This document shows, in pieces, positions 35,795-47,035 of a DNA stretch of 64,000 nucleotides. The stretch covers positions 4,153,180-4,217,179 of the forward strand of contig NC_052351.1 of the NCBI RefSeq assembly GCF_009727055.1. Direction: 5' to 3'. How positions within the stretch are numbered: the stretch's first letter is position 1; every line of letters begins with the position of its first letter. Under the pieces are notes generated by a model, which saw only the letters and a program-made list of their open reading frames with translations, had not been told where the DNA came from and searched no databases. The position numbers were made by a program, and so were the translations under genes. This DNA comes from Benincasa hispida. Lineage: Eukaryota; Streptophyta; Magnoliopsida; Cucurbitales; Cucurbitaceae.

Positions 35795-35970
35795 TGTTTA
35801 AGTTACAACGATAACATGGATGTTAGTTTTACTTGGTTTGAGGTTAATGCAATTAAAATATCATATATTTCATAGACAAAGTGAATAAATATTAAATATC
35901 ATTGATCACATAAATATTTTTCATACAAGGTTTACAAATAATATGACCCTGCAAAAATTTATGGATCAAC
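35795..35970 (-). repeat. LTR C fragment, inverted
   Basis: The reverse complement of this stretch matches 33574-33760, with GTTGATCC..., GCAGGGTCATATTATTTG, and AAGTTACAACGATAAC read from the plus strand. Together with 33574-33961 it forms an inverted pair around the family F LTR. Confidence 0.55.
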
Positions 35971-36480
35971 CTCAACACAAATTATGATAAATAATAGTTT
36001 TATACACAAAGGCTTGAAATTTATGTCCAAATTGTCTCTAGGTTTGGAAATTCAACTATCAAATATGAAAACGTGATTTTCTTATCAACATGGTGTCCAA
36101 ATAGTAACATTTTTCTTATTAGTTTTAAGAATTTAAATATTTTGAAAAATATTAAAATCATACAAAATAGTTTTATTTAATATTTCATATTTTAAGTTGC
36201 TTTTAGAATTTAGCTTAAGAATATATATATTTCTTTTAAAAGATTAAAGATGATAACTAAGAGATCCGAAAGGAAACTGCCGATAAATTTTAAAGAAGAA
36301 ATTATTGTTAAGAAGAAGGGTCTTAATTAATAGATGGACACAGAATGAATACAACGAGAATTAACCTTCAAAAGAAATTCCAGTGAAAATAAAATTACAC
36401 GAGGAATACGAAAAGAAAATAGCATGTATAAAGAATTAAAACAAGACCTCAGTATCTAATGTGTCATAATAGGATATTAT
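35971..36480. other. GLP3 downstream flank, non-coding
   Basis: No gene was found. The part from about 36190 resembles the GLP2 downstream flank. Confidence 0.45.
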
Positions 36481-37240
36481 TCAAAACTTTGATGAATGGT
36501 TGGCTATTGTAGCAGGATTCAGTTTGAAAAGCCTTGCCAGAGGAATATTGGTTGGATGTCGGGCTTTTGAACAAAAACACATTAGCAATAGCTAATAACA
36601 CCTGGATTTTTGACTACTTAAAGCTGCATGGCAAACTGCAGGGCCATAGCCGATTTTTGAAAGTGAACTAGTCCAAATGGGAAAGACGAAGACATCGCCC
36701 TTGTTCAATGTCTTGGTAATAGACGGTTTTCTTGGGTTGGAGGTGACAAAGCCCACAAAGTGTGCCTTCAAGGACAGTCAGAATTTCAAGTGGCACGAGG
36801 GTGGGTGTGGGGAGCGTTGATTCCTCCATGGGGCATAAGTCAATGCGAACCATAGAGATGCCAAAGTGTTTGGCCCTGGGATTTGGACAACGTTGGCAGG
36901 AGTTACTGCAGAGCCAACAGGGTTATTAGTGTCACCTGCCACATTCAACCCACTCATGAAGAAGTCTTTACTTCCACAACATTGGGATCCTTGCAAACGC
37001 ACCATTCATCTTTCACTGGAGGTCATTACAAATCATATGGCAAAATTTAGTAAAGTAATTAAGAAACTAGTAGATTTCAAATGTTATTAGCGACATAAAG
37101 CTAGGAATAATTTAAGAATATATACTAACCTGGATTGTTTGGATTCTGCCACACAAAATCTTGAAGTGGGCTAGGATCTGATGCCAATGCAATGGAACAA
37201 GTAATTGCAAGGAAGGTGAGAAAGAAAACTCGAGCGCCAT
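36481..37240 (-). pseudogene. GLP3: frameshifted germin-like protein gene
   Basis: Closest to GLP2, with the same two-exon plan. Exon 1 is 37130-37240, the intron of 114 bp has GT and AG borders, and exon 2 is 36481-37015. Exon 1 loses one base after the start (ATGGCGCTCGAG for ATGGCTGCTCGAG in GLP2), which shifts the signal peptide out of frame. Exon 2 carries several one-base indels: near the splice site, in [10 protein letters not shown], around [10 protein letters not shown], in the GTLLVGFV segment and in GLVHFQQN, where bases are missing. The residues of both metal boxes are still recognisable piecewise. The indel-only pattern with few substitutions could reflect poor consensus rather than a dead gene. 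Confidence 0.8.
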
Positions 37241-37319
37241 TGCTAATGATATTGTTAAAAAGTTAAGGGTAAAGATGCTTTGGTTTGGATTTATGAATGG
37301 AATTAACGATTGGAAGCTC

Positions 37320-37327
37320 TATTTATA
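37320..37327 (-). promoter_or_regulatory. TATA box of GLP3
   Basis: TATAAATA on the minus strand, about 80 bp upstream of the ATG. The context (GAGC before the box in plus orientation) is like that of GLP2. Confidence 0.55.
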
Positions 37328-37849
37328 GATCAATTACCGAGATTTAATAATTAATGGCGGGCTTAAGTATTTTGGTAGTAACTTAAAACAAACACACATT
37401 TTCCTTTTGAAATAGTAAATAATAATAATAATAATAATGTTTGGAGTTGATCAAACTTGTAAGGTAAGGGCAGGAAATTAATCAATTAAGAGAGATTTCA
37501 CATTTGTAAGACTATGAATATATATATTGTTTTCTTTTATAATTTAATTGTTTATTAATTTTGGTTTGGATGAAGACTGAGTTCAAGAGGGATCAGACTT
37601 AGTATTGTAGTGAGTAGAGAGGATATATCACCATTCCCACAGGGTTAAAGTATAATGAATTATGGTCAAACACTTAAACCAAAAATATTAAAATAAATGC
37701 CTAATTTATTTGACATTACTTATTATTGAATTATTTGAATGCTTCCATGATTTGGTGGTTGAAATTTTTTTGTTTCGAAAACTGATTTTTAGATGAACAT
37801 TTCAACTTTTTCATGTCGTTGGTTTGATAAAGTATTATTATTTTTTATA

Positions 37850-38160
37850 AATATCGAAAGTGAAGTATGAAGATTTAAACTTCTAAATCGTAAGAATAAA
37901 AATATGTACTACACTATTATCATAAATTAATAACAATACCTTGAAATATATAATGTTAGTTTTTATGTAAGTTTTGGATCAAAATTTAGGCTTCAACAAT
38001 ATATTTTAATACGTGTGTGTGCTTCTTTTATATATATAAAAGATTTTGTACACGATTGTGAAAAAGAAACATAATTAAGGATAAAAGAGATCGTTCAACT
38101 TAAGCATAGCTCAATTAGTTAAAAAAAAAATATTATATCTTTTATAAAAAAGGTAAAATG
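37850..38160 (+). repeat. Direct duplication, copy 1
   Basis: It shares TATAATGTTAGT, TATGTAAGTTTTGGAT, AAATTTAGGCTTCAACAATA, ACATAATTAAGGATAAAAGA and ACATAGCTCAA-like blocks with 38925-39265, in the same order. The two copies flank the foldback element. Confidence 0.65.
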
Positions 38161-38314
38161 TTGAACGAATAATAATAGAAGACAATTTTGATCACTTTTC
38201 TACACAAATTCTTACCCTGCGAATGAACGAATGAATAGATTATTCTTTTACTTCATTCCAAGATATTGCAACATTGGTCAGTTTGATAAGTTTATTTTTT
38301 TTTTTTTTTAGAAA

Positions 38315-38915
38315 AAATATCTTTCAGATCTCTAAAACTAGTTTAGTTTCTATTTAGTCTTTAGATTTCAAAAAATTACAAATTTAGTTAAAAAATTTTG
38401 TTTCATTTTAATATTTAAGTTCAAAATATTACAATTTTACTTTTGACATTAAAGTTTTATTTTAATTTGGTCCCTATGTTTTGAAATTTATATTTTTAAC
38501 CTCGATTATTCACTAAATACTCCTTTTCTATTTTTAACATTGATTTATGTTGATAAATTACAAATCATTAATTAAAAGCATTATAATTAATTAAGTTTGA
38601 CTATATTTATCACTTTTAAAATTAAATTAAAATTTTCACTTCATATTATTTTAAATTAATCAATAGAAATTAACGTCAATGATTGAAAGTGAGTATTTAA
38701 TGAAAACTTGAGGTTAAAAATGTAAAATCTTGAAACCTAGGGATCAAATTGAAACAAAACTCAAATCTCAATGGTAAAATTATAACATTTTGAAATGTAG
38801 GGACTAAACTGAAACAAAATTCAAAACTTAAAGACTAAATGTATAGCTTTTGAAAATTTAGGGACTAAATAGAAACTACATCTAAGACCTAGGGACCAAA
38901 ATTGTATTTTTTTTT
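38315..38915. mobile_element. Foldback / long inverted-repeat element
   Basis: The left arm (about 38320-38525) contains GTTTCTATTTAGTC, TTGGTCCCTATG and TTTTTAACCTCGA. The right arm (about 38690-38910) contains their reverse complements in reverse order: TTGAGGTTAAAAATG, CCTAGGGATCAAATTGAAAC and GGGACTAAATAGAAAC. Arms near 200 bp surround a 165-bp spacer. No transposase frame is present, so it is non-autonomous. Confidence 0.65.
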
Positions 38916-38924
38916 TCTTATCTT

Positions 38925-39265
38925 TTTATAAGTATCATAAGTAGATTATGAAGGTTTAAACTTTCGATCTTAAGGATAAAGGTATATGCTTATTACTATT
39001 GTCGTTGTTGAGTTGTGCACTTACTTTGACATTTGTTCGATAAGTTAATAATAATACCTAGAAATATGTATTAATATATAATGTTAGTCTTTATGTAAGT
39101 TTTGGATACAAAATTTAGGCTTCAACAATATTTTCAATAATCAGGTCTGCTTTTTTTTTGTATATATAATTGTGAAAACAAAACATAATTAAGGATAAAA
39201 GAGTTTGGTCAGAAACATAGCTCAACTAGTTAAAATTATATATATTTTTAACCAAAAGGTTAAAA
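38925..39265 (+). repeat. Direct duplication, copy 2
   Basis: Second copy of the block at 37850-38160, with a roughly 60-bp extra segment (GAGTTGTGCACTTACTTTG) and other indels. Confidence 0.65.
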
Positions 39266-40634
39266 GTCTCGTTTGGGAACAATTTGGTTTTTGTAAATTA
39301 AGTCTATTTCCTCTCAATTTCTTAACATGATTTGCATCTTTCCGAAGTACAATAGTTGAATTCTTAGCTAAATTCCAAAAACAACTTTTCTAAAATCTAC
39401 TTTTTTTAGTTATTTTCAAAATTTGTTATGTTTTTTAAACACTTGGTAAAAAGTATATAACAAAAGAAAGAAAATTTAGAAGTAAAAGTAGTATTTATAG
39501 ACTTAATCTTTAAAAAGAAAAAAATCAAATGATTACTAAATAAGACCTAAATATTAAAATTCTAACTTTCTCAATTCAACGAAATAAATAAATAAAAAGA
39601 TCATTTGAAAAAAAGTCTAGATATTTGAAATTCAATAAATTCTTTGTATTAATAACTTAGGATTATTGAATCATAAAAGACAAATATATAAAAGAGGCCT
39701 ATAGGTGAGTCAATCCAAATATAATTGAATAATATAAGATATATATTAGTATATCAAATATTGATGGTTGGATTACTTCTACAAATTTTGTTAAACTCAA
39801 CAAAGGAAAAATGACCGCAAATTCTAGGCATTTGAAATTTGATAAAATCTTTGTATTGTATATTTGTTTCTTTTTTATATTTGGAAAAATTTTAAAACTT
39901 TTGTGCATCTTATCCTTTCACTTTGGTAAGAATTTTTTTTTTATATGGATACTATTTTCATTATTTAGTTGTCTCTTGAAATTTTTTTTAAAAATTATGA
40001 GAGTTTATTATCATTAAATTAATATTTATGAATGCAAAATTATAATGTGAACAAATTGAGAACGATACTCTCATTGTATTGCAGTACACAATTCTTCTTA
40101 ATTAGTTTTCACTTACTTTGCTAAATTTAGTATTATATCATCTAACAACAATGAATGTGTCACAATTTTTTGTTTAAAAGTTAATATAAGTCTTGAATAA
40201 TTAAACTTTGTTTATGTTGACTCCTTTAATTTGTTTTATTCTATTTAGAGATAAATTTTTTTGTTAAATTTTTCTAGGGCAAATTTTCTTAAACTAATTT
40301 CAAATTTCTTGTAATTAAACTCTATTTCTGACTTTATTCATTAATATTATAAAGAAAATGTTGTTTAAAAGTTGGCTTTTAAAAAAAAAAATAAATAGAA
40401 GAAAGAAAAAAAATACACATGTAATGTTGATTGCCCAGGACCGAACTGGGGAATTTTAGTGTGAGACTGTATATATTCTATATACTACTAGGTATTATTT
40501 TTAAAGGCTACACCAACCTCAAATAATTATTTTGATATTTCAAAGTTAGTTTAAGCCATGCAGAAGATTGTATTAGCTGATAGATTGTGAGCGTAATTTT
40601 ACAAATAATTACTATTTGACTTTTCAGGTCAACA

Positions 40635-40707
40635 GCCCGTCTAGCTCAGTCGGTAGAGCGCAAGGCTCTTAACCTTGTGGTCGTGGGTTCGAACCCCACG
40701 GTGGGCG
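40635..40707 (+). tRNA. tRNA-Lys (anticodon CTT)
   Basis: A 73-nt cloverleaf. The acceptor stem GCCCGTC pairs with the 3' GGTGGGCG region (last base discriminator). The D arm is GCTC-AGTCGGTA-GAGC. The anticodon stem is CAAGG/CCTTG with loop CTCTTAA, giving CTT at 40668-40670. The T arm is GTGGG-TTCGAAC-CCCAC. There is no intron and CCA is not encoded, as expected for a nuclear gene. An upstream CAA lies at 40630-40632 and a run of T (from 40708) gives the Pol III terminator, both usual for plant tRNA genes. Stems show no mismatch, so it looks functional. Confidence 0.96.
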
Positions 40708-40717
40708 TTTTTTTTTC
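40708..40717 (+). terminator. Pol III T-run terminator of tRNA-Lys
   Basis: An uninterrupted T run immediately after the tRNA 3' end. Confidence 0.85.
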
Positions 40718-41313
40718 TTTTTATTTTCTCCATCACATATTGTTGAGAAAATAAAAGTTTACCAATAAGAAATTCTTTTCAGGAAGATAACAAATTTAGA
40801 ATTATTGTGAATTCAAGTTCAACCAAATTAAAGTAATATTTAAATATTTGTCAAAGCCATATTGGTAATTTTTGGCATGGTCTTTCTTTTCAAGATTCGA
40901 TATTTAATTGTTGTATTAAAAACAAGTAAGCTTTAAATATAAATTAAATATTTTGAATTATTTCATAAGTGATATGGCTTTACTTATTTTGTATTTTTAG
41001 GCGGTTAGAATTATTAATCACCCTCATTGATCAGCTGAAATAATAACAATAAAGTATAAAATAATCAATCAATTTTTATTCAACGTACAAAATATTCAGA
41101 CCAAGCAAAACAACAATTCCAATCAAAATAATAATATTAATAATAAAGAACAACTTAAGACAATAGACAAATTTGACCGACAAGAATCGAAACAAGAAAA
41201 GAAATGAAAAACAACCTCTACACCACTCTTCACACGCCACGTACACTCATATTTTATTGCAAAGAAAACCCTAATTGGTCGTAACACATTAAACAAGACT
41301 ATATATGAAAACC
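40718..41313. other. Spacer between tRNA-Lys and GLP4
   Basis: AT-rich, no gene seen. The last 150 bp are the presumed 3' UTR of GLP4. Confidence 0.5.
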
Positions 41314-42267
41314 TTAGAACTTAGCCTGAATCTTCGTGATTGTGGCCTCATCAACTTGGAAAGCTTTGGCCAAAATGTTGGCCGGAATATCAGGGTTAGA
41401 CCCAAACACTGCATTTGCAATGGTGATGACACCGGGGTTCTGGCTACTGAGTGCGGCTAGAGCCACTGCAGGTCCGTATCCGATGTTCTGTTGAAAATGA
41501 ATGAGTCCAACGGGAAACACAAACACATCTCCCTTGTATAGCACCTTGGTAAAGAGACGATTCTCGGTGTTGGAGGTGACAAAGCCGACTAGAAGAGTGC
41601 CTTCAAGGACTGTCAAGATCTCGGTGGCACGCGGGTGCGTATGGGGAGGGTTGATGCCCCATGGAGCATAGTCCACACGAGCTAAAGAGATGCCTAGAGT
41701 GTTGAGCCCAGGGATTTGCATCACATTCACTGCAGTTACTTTAGATCCATTTGGGTTCGATGTGTTGCCTGCTTTGTCGAGCCCACTAAAGAAGAAATCA
41801 TCCATACTCACAACCTTGGGGTCTTTGCACACCACACCGTTCACTTTCACTGCAAAATCATAACAAATAAACAACTTATACATCAAACCCCATTATTAAC
41901 CTACACATTTTACGATAGATTAAGAATATGTAAATATATATTATTCATTGTAAGGTGATTTGCTAGAAACTCCATCCAATAACAATTTCGTTTCATGTTT
42001 TTTGTTTTCTAAAATTTATGTATATTTTTTCAATTTTTCTTCTAATGAAACATTTGTATTGTTAATCAAATTCCAAAACCAACAAATATATATATGTTTT
42101 TGAAAATATAGTAGGGAAAGCATAACAAAACAAATAAACTAAATATTTATACCTGCACTATTGAGATCAGCAACACAAAAATCTTGAAGAGGGCTTGGAT
42201 CAGATGCAATAACAAGAGAAGAAGCGGCAACAAAAAGTGCTAAAATGAGAAGTTGAGAAGAAGCCAT
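41314..42267 (-). CDS. GLP4: germin-like protein, intact, two exons
   Basis: Exon 1 is 42153-42267 and exon 2 is 41314-41849. The intron of 303 bp has GT (42152-42151) and AG (41851-41850), giving 216 residues and a TAA stop. The ATG at 42267 gives a hydrophobic signal peptide, [22 protein letters not shown]31 and C46 are the conserved germin disulfide pair. Box one [13 protein letters not shown] gives H108, H110 and E115, and box two [18 protein letters not shown] gives H156, completing the Mn site of the cupin barrel. N-glycosylation sequons lie at N67 (NTS) and N72 (NGS). The product is expected in the apoplast as an oligomer, and in some family members it has superoxide dismutase activity. 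Alternative reading from the in-frame ATG in the intron (41886) would lose the signal peptide and is unlikely. Confidence 0.94.
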
Positions 42268-42337
42268 ATTCTTAGAGATGCTTAATTAGCTAATACAATT
42301 TTTGGAGGTGAAGAGCTTGAGGAAGCCATGAAGCTGA

Positions 42338-42344
42338 TTTTATA
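42338..42344 (-). promoter_or_regulatory. TATA box of GLP4
   Basis: TATAAAA on the minus strand, about 72 bp upstream of the ATG. Confidence 0.6.
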
Positions 42345-43929
42345 GGGATAATGAGATCAGGCTTAAATTAATTAATTAATTAATTAAATGTTTAATTAAT
42401 TAACGTGGGAGAGAGGTTAATATGATACTGAAATAGTTTTGTTGAGTTGGTACAAAGAATATTATTGTATAATTATTTCTAATGTTTTGATTTTATATAT
42501 TAGTGTTATGGTTTAAGGATAAGGCACAGCCGGCTAAACAAAATGCATGGAAAGCTCCAAACTTAGCTCAACTTTTAATTTAAATGGTCAGTTGGTTGCT
42601 TGGTCAATTCACTTCTCTGGTTTGTAGTAAACAACTTATTATAATAATCTAATATAACATTAGTTAGACTAATTCAATACTTTGAACAAAAATGAAGAGA
42701 CGCTTTCGTTTAATACGCATATTTCCTTTTTTTACTGATCAAATTATATAACAATTGCGGGTATAAGTTCAAAAACAAAAATATATTTCAATTAAAAGGA
42801 AGATTAATAATTTAAGTTCAATTAACATAAAATATGTGTTTGAAAAATAATATGTCAAAAAAGGGATTAAATAGAAAATTTTGTATTAGAAATTCATTTT
42901 TATTCTTCGACCAAACACAGACGAATACAATATGCTACGAAACAAATTCAGCCAAGTTTTGTATATGTGAAATGACATCATGGTAGACACGCAAAATGTA
43001 ACATTTGGCACATCCATTATGCTTATTATTCGATCTTAAAGAAACAGCCAACATCATTTTATTATATCATTGTAATGATGGCAACAGAAATAATAGCTGA
43101 AATTTTAAATCTTTTATGATTTGTGTTTGGTACGTAATTCACATTCAGTTTTATGTTTTCATATTTATTAAATCCAGTGAATATATATTAGTTACTCGTC
43201 TGAATTTTATTTTCGAATCATAATCTAGATAATATAATTCTAAAAACAACTTTCTTTTTTTATGTTTTTAGTATATCCAAATTTTAAAGTATAAAATTAT
43301 ATTAAAAATGATAAAAAAAAAATAATAATAGATATATATTTCATGTTATAAACTCAATTATTTTTGTTAACTTTAAAATATGTAATATATTACCTGATAT
43401 TATAAAATAATAATTACACAAAAAATTTAACAGAAAAAAAGTTAGAAATTAATTAGTAATGGTTTGTATTTAGTGAGTAGCTAAATATATTTTCAAACAT
43501 ATTTTTAAAAGTTGTTTAAATTGAAATTTAATTTCTTAATCTGGTATATAACACACATCTGAAAATGAAATACAGCTTTGTTTTCTTTGAATCTCTTATT
43601 TTCAAAATTTTGTTTCCAAATTGCCTACCAAGCAGGTCTTTAAAAACTCTCTTTCTATCAAAATTACATGCAACTAACTATCGTATTAATTGATTGAGAA
43701 AGAATGGAAACGAATTTTTTTTTTTAACCCACGAAAATGTTCTTTTTTTTTTTTAATAATATGTGGATTAAAAAAATTTAACCTCAAATCTCAAAGTTAA
43801 TAATACATATTCATGCGAGTTGAACTATATGTTGACACCAAAATTTTATTTTAATATCAATTAATTAGATTAGCTAGTAATGAAACTCAAACAGGGTAGC
43901 CTATATTTAATCTTCAAATAATATACTAT
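42345..43929. other. GLP4 upstream region, non-coding
   Basis: A (TTAA)n-like run at about 42366-42386 and AT-rich sequence. The phrase TTTTTATTCTTCGACCAAACACA at 42897-42919 also occurs at 1286-1309, so a small repeat is shared with the left end of the window. No gene seen. Confidence 0.5.
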
Positions 43930-44090
43930 TAAATAACACATTTATCTATATATTTGTGGACGACCAAATTAATTAAAAATTAATCTTTAATTCTTTATTT
44001 GGTTGGATGTTTTTGTGTCCTTACTGTCGTTTTGAGAGTGATTACATTGCTTGATTTTCAGCTGTAATTTGAACTGATTTGGCTGTTTGT
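43930..44090 (+). pseudogene. GLP relic: upstream and downstream flanks fused, coding lost
   Basis: The part at 43955-43982 (GGACGACCAAATTAATTAAA) matches the GLP1 promoter at 2079-2098. The part directly following, 43989-44085, matches the GLP1 3' flank at 3095-3200 (TTCTTTATTTGGTTGGATG, GTTTTGAGAGTGATTACA, AGCTGTAATTTGAACTGATT). The intervening roughly 1 kb, which in GLP1 holds the whole gene, is gone. This looks like a GLP copy deleted between its flanks. Confidence 0.5.
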
Positions 44091-45181
44091 TTTAAAAAAC
44101 AAAAATCGAAACTATTTTTGGTTTTCTGTTTTTTGAAAATTAAAAATAAAAAACATGTTTGCTAAAATTAAAATAAAATTAAGTTATTTTTACCATAATT
44201 TTCTATCTAATATGCATAGTTATAAAATTAATTTTTTTTTATTTTTTTTAAAAATCCACATTGATAAACCATTATCAATATAAACGCAGGGATTAATAAC
44301 AAATGAAATGAAGAAAGATAAACAAAAATAAATATATTGTCAAAATATAAGAAAACAATAATAATAGTTGTAATTTATTAATATCCTTTGTGAAAAAAGC
44401 ATATCTTTCCATTAATATTGAGTCATTTAAAAAAAAAAAAAAATCTTATAAAAAGTTCGAATTTTGAATTTTTTAAAAATCAAGGTATACTTATTAAAAT
44501 GAAAAATGAGAACTAAATAAATATATCAATGATTGGGAATTATTCCCACAACCTTGGGATGCGAGTAACCATCCTTGCTACCAGACTACAAACGAAAAAC
44601 GATTTTCAAAAACGGTTTGTTTCTGTTTTTCATTTTCCTTTTAACAATTCAAAAGAAGAGTGACGACGAGAAGATTAATGGTAACCACCGAGGAGAAAAT
44701 AATGGAGAGATAAAGAAAAGAAGAGTGAGAACTGAAAAGCTGAATACTGAACAGCAAAATAATAATAATAATAATAATAATGTCATGTCAATAAAAAATT
44801 ATAAAATTTGTCTAGTTATTTAAAATTGGTCATCTTATTTTTGTTAAACTAAGTATTTACTTTAACTCAATAATCATTTAGAACTATTTTTCAAAACTTC
44901 GAGATTAAAAGGCATATTTTGAAAGTTCATAAATTAACTAGACATTTAGCTCAATCCTTATGAATTAAGAGGTATTTTGTCATATATTATTCTTTTCTTC
45001 AAAAAAATGATACTAGGTGAGAGTGAGAGAATAGTGGCTTATAGTAATTATTATCATCTTTCTTGATTTGTGATATGATATACAATGAGCATTCTTGATG
45101 GTGCAATTGTTCATTTCCATTCAAAATATCCATATAATTTCTATGGAGAAGTTGAACGTTTTGATTGAACTCTATGAATTG
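44091..45181. other. Non-coding AT-rich stretch
   Basis: No gene is supported. It includes an (AAT)n microsatellite at 44757-44781. The 82-codon open frame 44575-44823 runs through that microsatellite and is charged low-complexity sequence, so I do not call it. Confidence 0.5.
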
Positions 45182-45399
45182 AGGTTTGTTGCACATAAGA
45201 TTTGAGAATCAATTCTAGTGGAATATAATTGTAAACATTTATAAAGAAGATACTTATGCTAGAATAGACATTTATTATGTAAATATAGGATGTGTGTAAC
45301 TGTGGTTTGTTTATTAGTTCCTTATTTTACGTAATATTTTTAAATCCTTTTGTATAAATATGAGATTAATACTAATGGAAAAGACATGAATTGTCTTAC
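45182..45399 (+). repeat. Possible 5' LTR of Copia element D
   Basis: The layout suits a short Copia LTR: TG start near 45182, a TATAAATATG box at 45352, and an end GTCTTACA at 45399 followed by TCGTATCATACTA, a diverged PBS (family TGGTATCAGA). The matching 3' LTR is not in the window, so the borders are guesses. Confidence 0.35.
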
Positions 45400-45989
45400 A
45401 TCGTATCATACTAGGTTACCTTATTTTCTAGTTATTTTTCACTTTTTTTTCAGCCACGCCTCCCTGGTCTTCATGCTGACAGCTTGCCGGCGTCGATTTC
45501 TCCTGGTCTTGCATCCGAGCAACTGTCACGCCACCAGTTTCGCACATTCACTGTTGTTGCCCTGTCTTCTCTTGCGTTTGAGTCGAACGGTTGCATCCGA
45601 GCCGCTTGCCTCTAGATTCTTGGATCCAAAAAATCGGACCTGCTTGGTTCTGATCTTGCGTCCGAGCCGCCGCCAACTTCGATCCAGTCTTCCTCTACCG
45701 ATCCTCCACCACGGGCCACAAATTCGATCCAACTCCATCTGATTTCCTCTGATATGGTCCAGCAACCCACTCGAGCTGCCACCAACAATCCATCACCAAT
45801 CGTCTTTGTTCTGGTTCGATGCTTCACTTCGTCAACGATCTCGTGGTCGTGTGTGTAGTTCCTGATTACTCTGGCATTAGGATTTGTGGTCTGCCAAGTT
45901 GTGGGTTTTCTGTTGTTTATTGTGTTTATTTCTACTCGACATCTTATGTCTACTCTGCAGTGTTTTGTCCTAGTCTATAAACAGCCGCA
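45400..45989 (+). other. Leader of element D
   Basis: GC-richer leader (CCTGGTCTT, CATCCGAGC and CGTCCGAGCCGC repeated) with no in-frame product. Several overlapping open frames on both strands are shadows of base composition. Confidence 0.45.
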
Positions 45990-47035
45990 ATGACCGACTC
46001 CAAGCATCTGTTTCATCCTACTCTTGCAGTATCCAATATCAAAAACCATATTTCCATTATTCTGGAAATGGAGAATGTTCAGTATGCGACTTAGGCAAAG
46101 TTGTTTAAGATTCATGCGCACTTTCATTGGGTCCTTCATCACATTATTTCTCTAGCCAGAGACAAAGAGAATGTGCCCCAAATTGACAAGGAGAAGGGGC
46201 TTTGGTTGACTTTGGATGCTATCGTCCTTCAATGGATTTATGCAATGATCTCCTATGACTTGTTGCACACTGTTCTGGAACCTGATGCTACGGCAATGGA
46301 GGCTTAGAATAGGTTGCATGATATATTCTAAGATACCAAAAACTCTTGGGTGGTCACTCTTGAACAAGAGTTTTCTCATACCAACATGGAGGATTTTTCG
46401 AACGCCTCATTTATTGCCAGCGCCTCAAGAGTTTATCCGATCAGCTTAAGAATGTTGGCGCTCCAATAACGAATGATCGGCTTGTGTTGTAAATCATTGC
46501 CAATCTACTGAGGCCTACGATAGAGTTGCTATTCTTATTCGCCAAAGTGCTTCTCTCCCTTAGTTTTATCAAGCTCGGTCCATGCTCATTCTTGAGGAAG
46601 CAGGTTTTGCAAAGAAAGCAGTCGTTGGCACTGTTTCTCATGCTACCATGGTTATTCGAGAGTCCGAGGAGATTCCATCTCTTTCTGCCTCATGTCCTTC
46701 CAATCATGGGCAGAATACTGGGAAGAAAGGTGGACATAATCGCAATTGGGGGGAGAGAGGGACGATCTCGTGGTAATGGTCGGAACAATGGCAAAGGCAG
46801 TACTAGTGGCAATTGTAATAATCAAGTTGGAACAGACAGCCTTTAGGGACTCGTCCCCATTCTCAATGGATACCACCCTTAGAAACATGGTCGTGGCAAC
46901 AGTGGGCCATCCCTCCATGTCCATACTCGTCCTCACAATGGGCTCAGTCTGTTCTGCCGCATTCACAGCCTCTACGGGTGTGTTGAGGTCTCGTCCACAA
47001 TAGGCCTATACTGCTACTACTCCTCCTACATCCAC
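45990..47035 (+). pseudogene. Element D gag, disrupted
   Basis: The start MTDSKHLFHPTLAVSNIKNH and the segment ILEMENVQYATxAKLFKIHA (x is a TAG stop at 46090) are the N-terminus of a Copia Gag. HHIISLARDKENVPQIDKE and LWLTLDAIVLQWIYAMIS follow. Later pieces in shifting frames include ANLLRPT-, a Gly/Arg/Asn-rich tail (RGRSRGNGRNNGKGSTSGN) and QPLRVC. No zinc knuckle was recognised. It has at least five stops or frameshifts. Confidence 0.65.

Larger units (their letters stand above)
37328..40634. other. Intergenic region between GLP3 and tRNA-Lys
   Basis: No gene was found. It contains the GLP3 upstream region, two diverged direct copies of about 300 bp (37850-38160 and 38925-39265) and a foldback element between them. 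An AT-rich remainder follows. Open frames at 39699-40017 overlap on both strands and show only low-complexity hydrophobic composition. Confidence 0.5.

Noticed and set aside
39699..40017. Opposing 68-69 codon open frames
   Set aside because: AT-rich low-complexity hydrophobic translations on both strands of intergenic DNA.
44575..44823. 82-codon open frame
   Set aside because: It runs through an AAT microsatellite and charged low-complexity sequence, with no recognisable domain or neighbour support.
45526..45827. Overlapping minus-strand open frames
   Set aside because: They are shadows in the GC-richer leader of element D.
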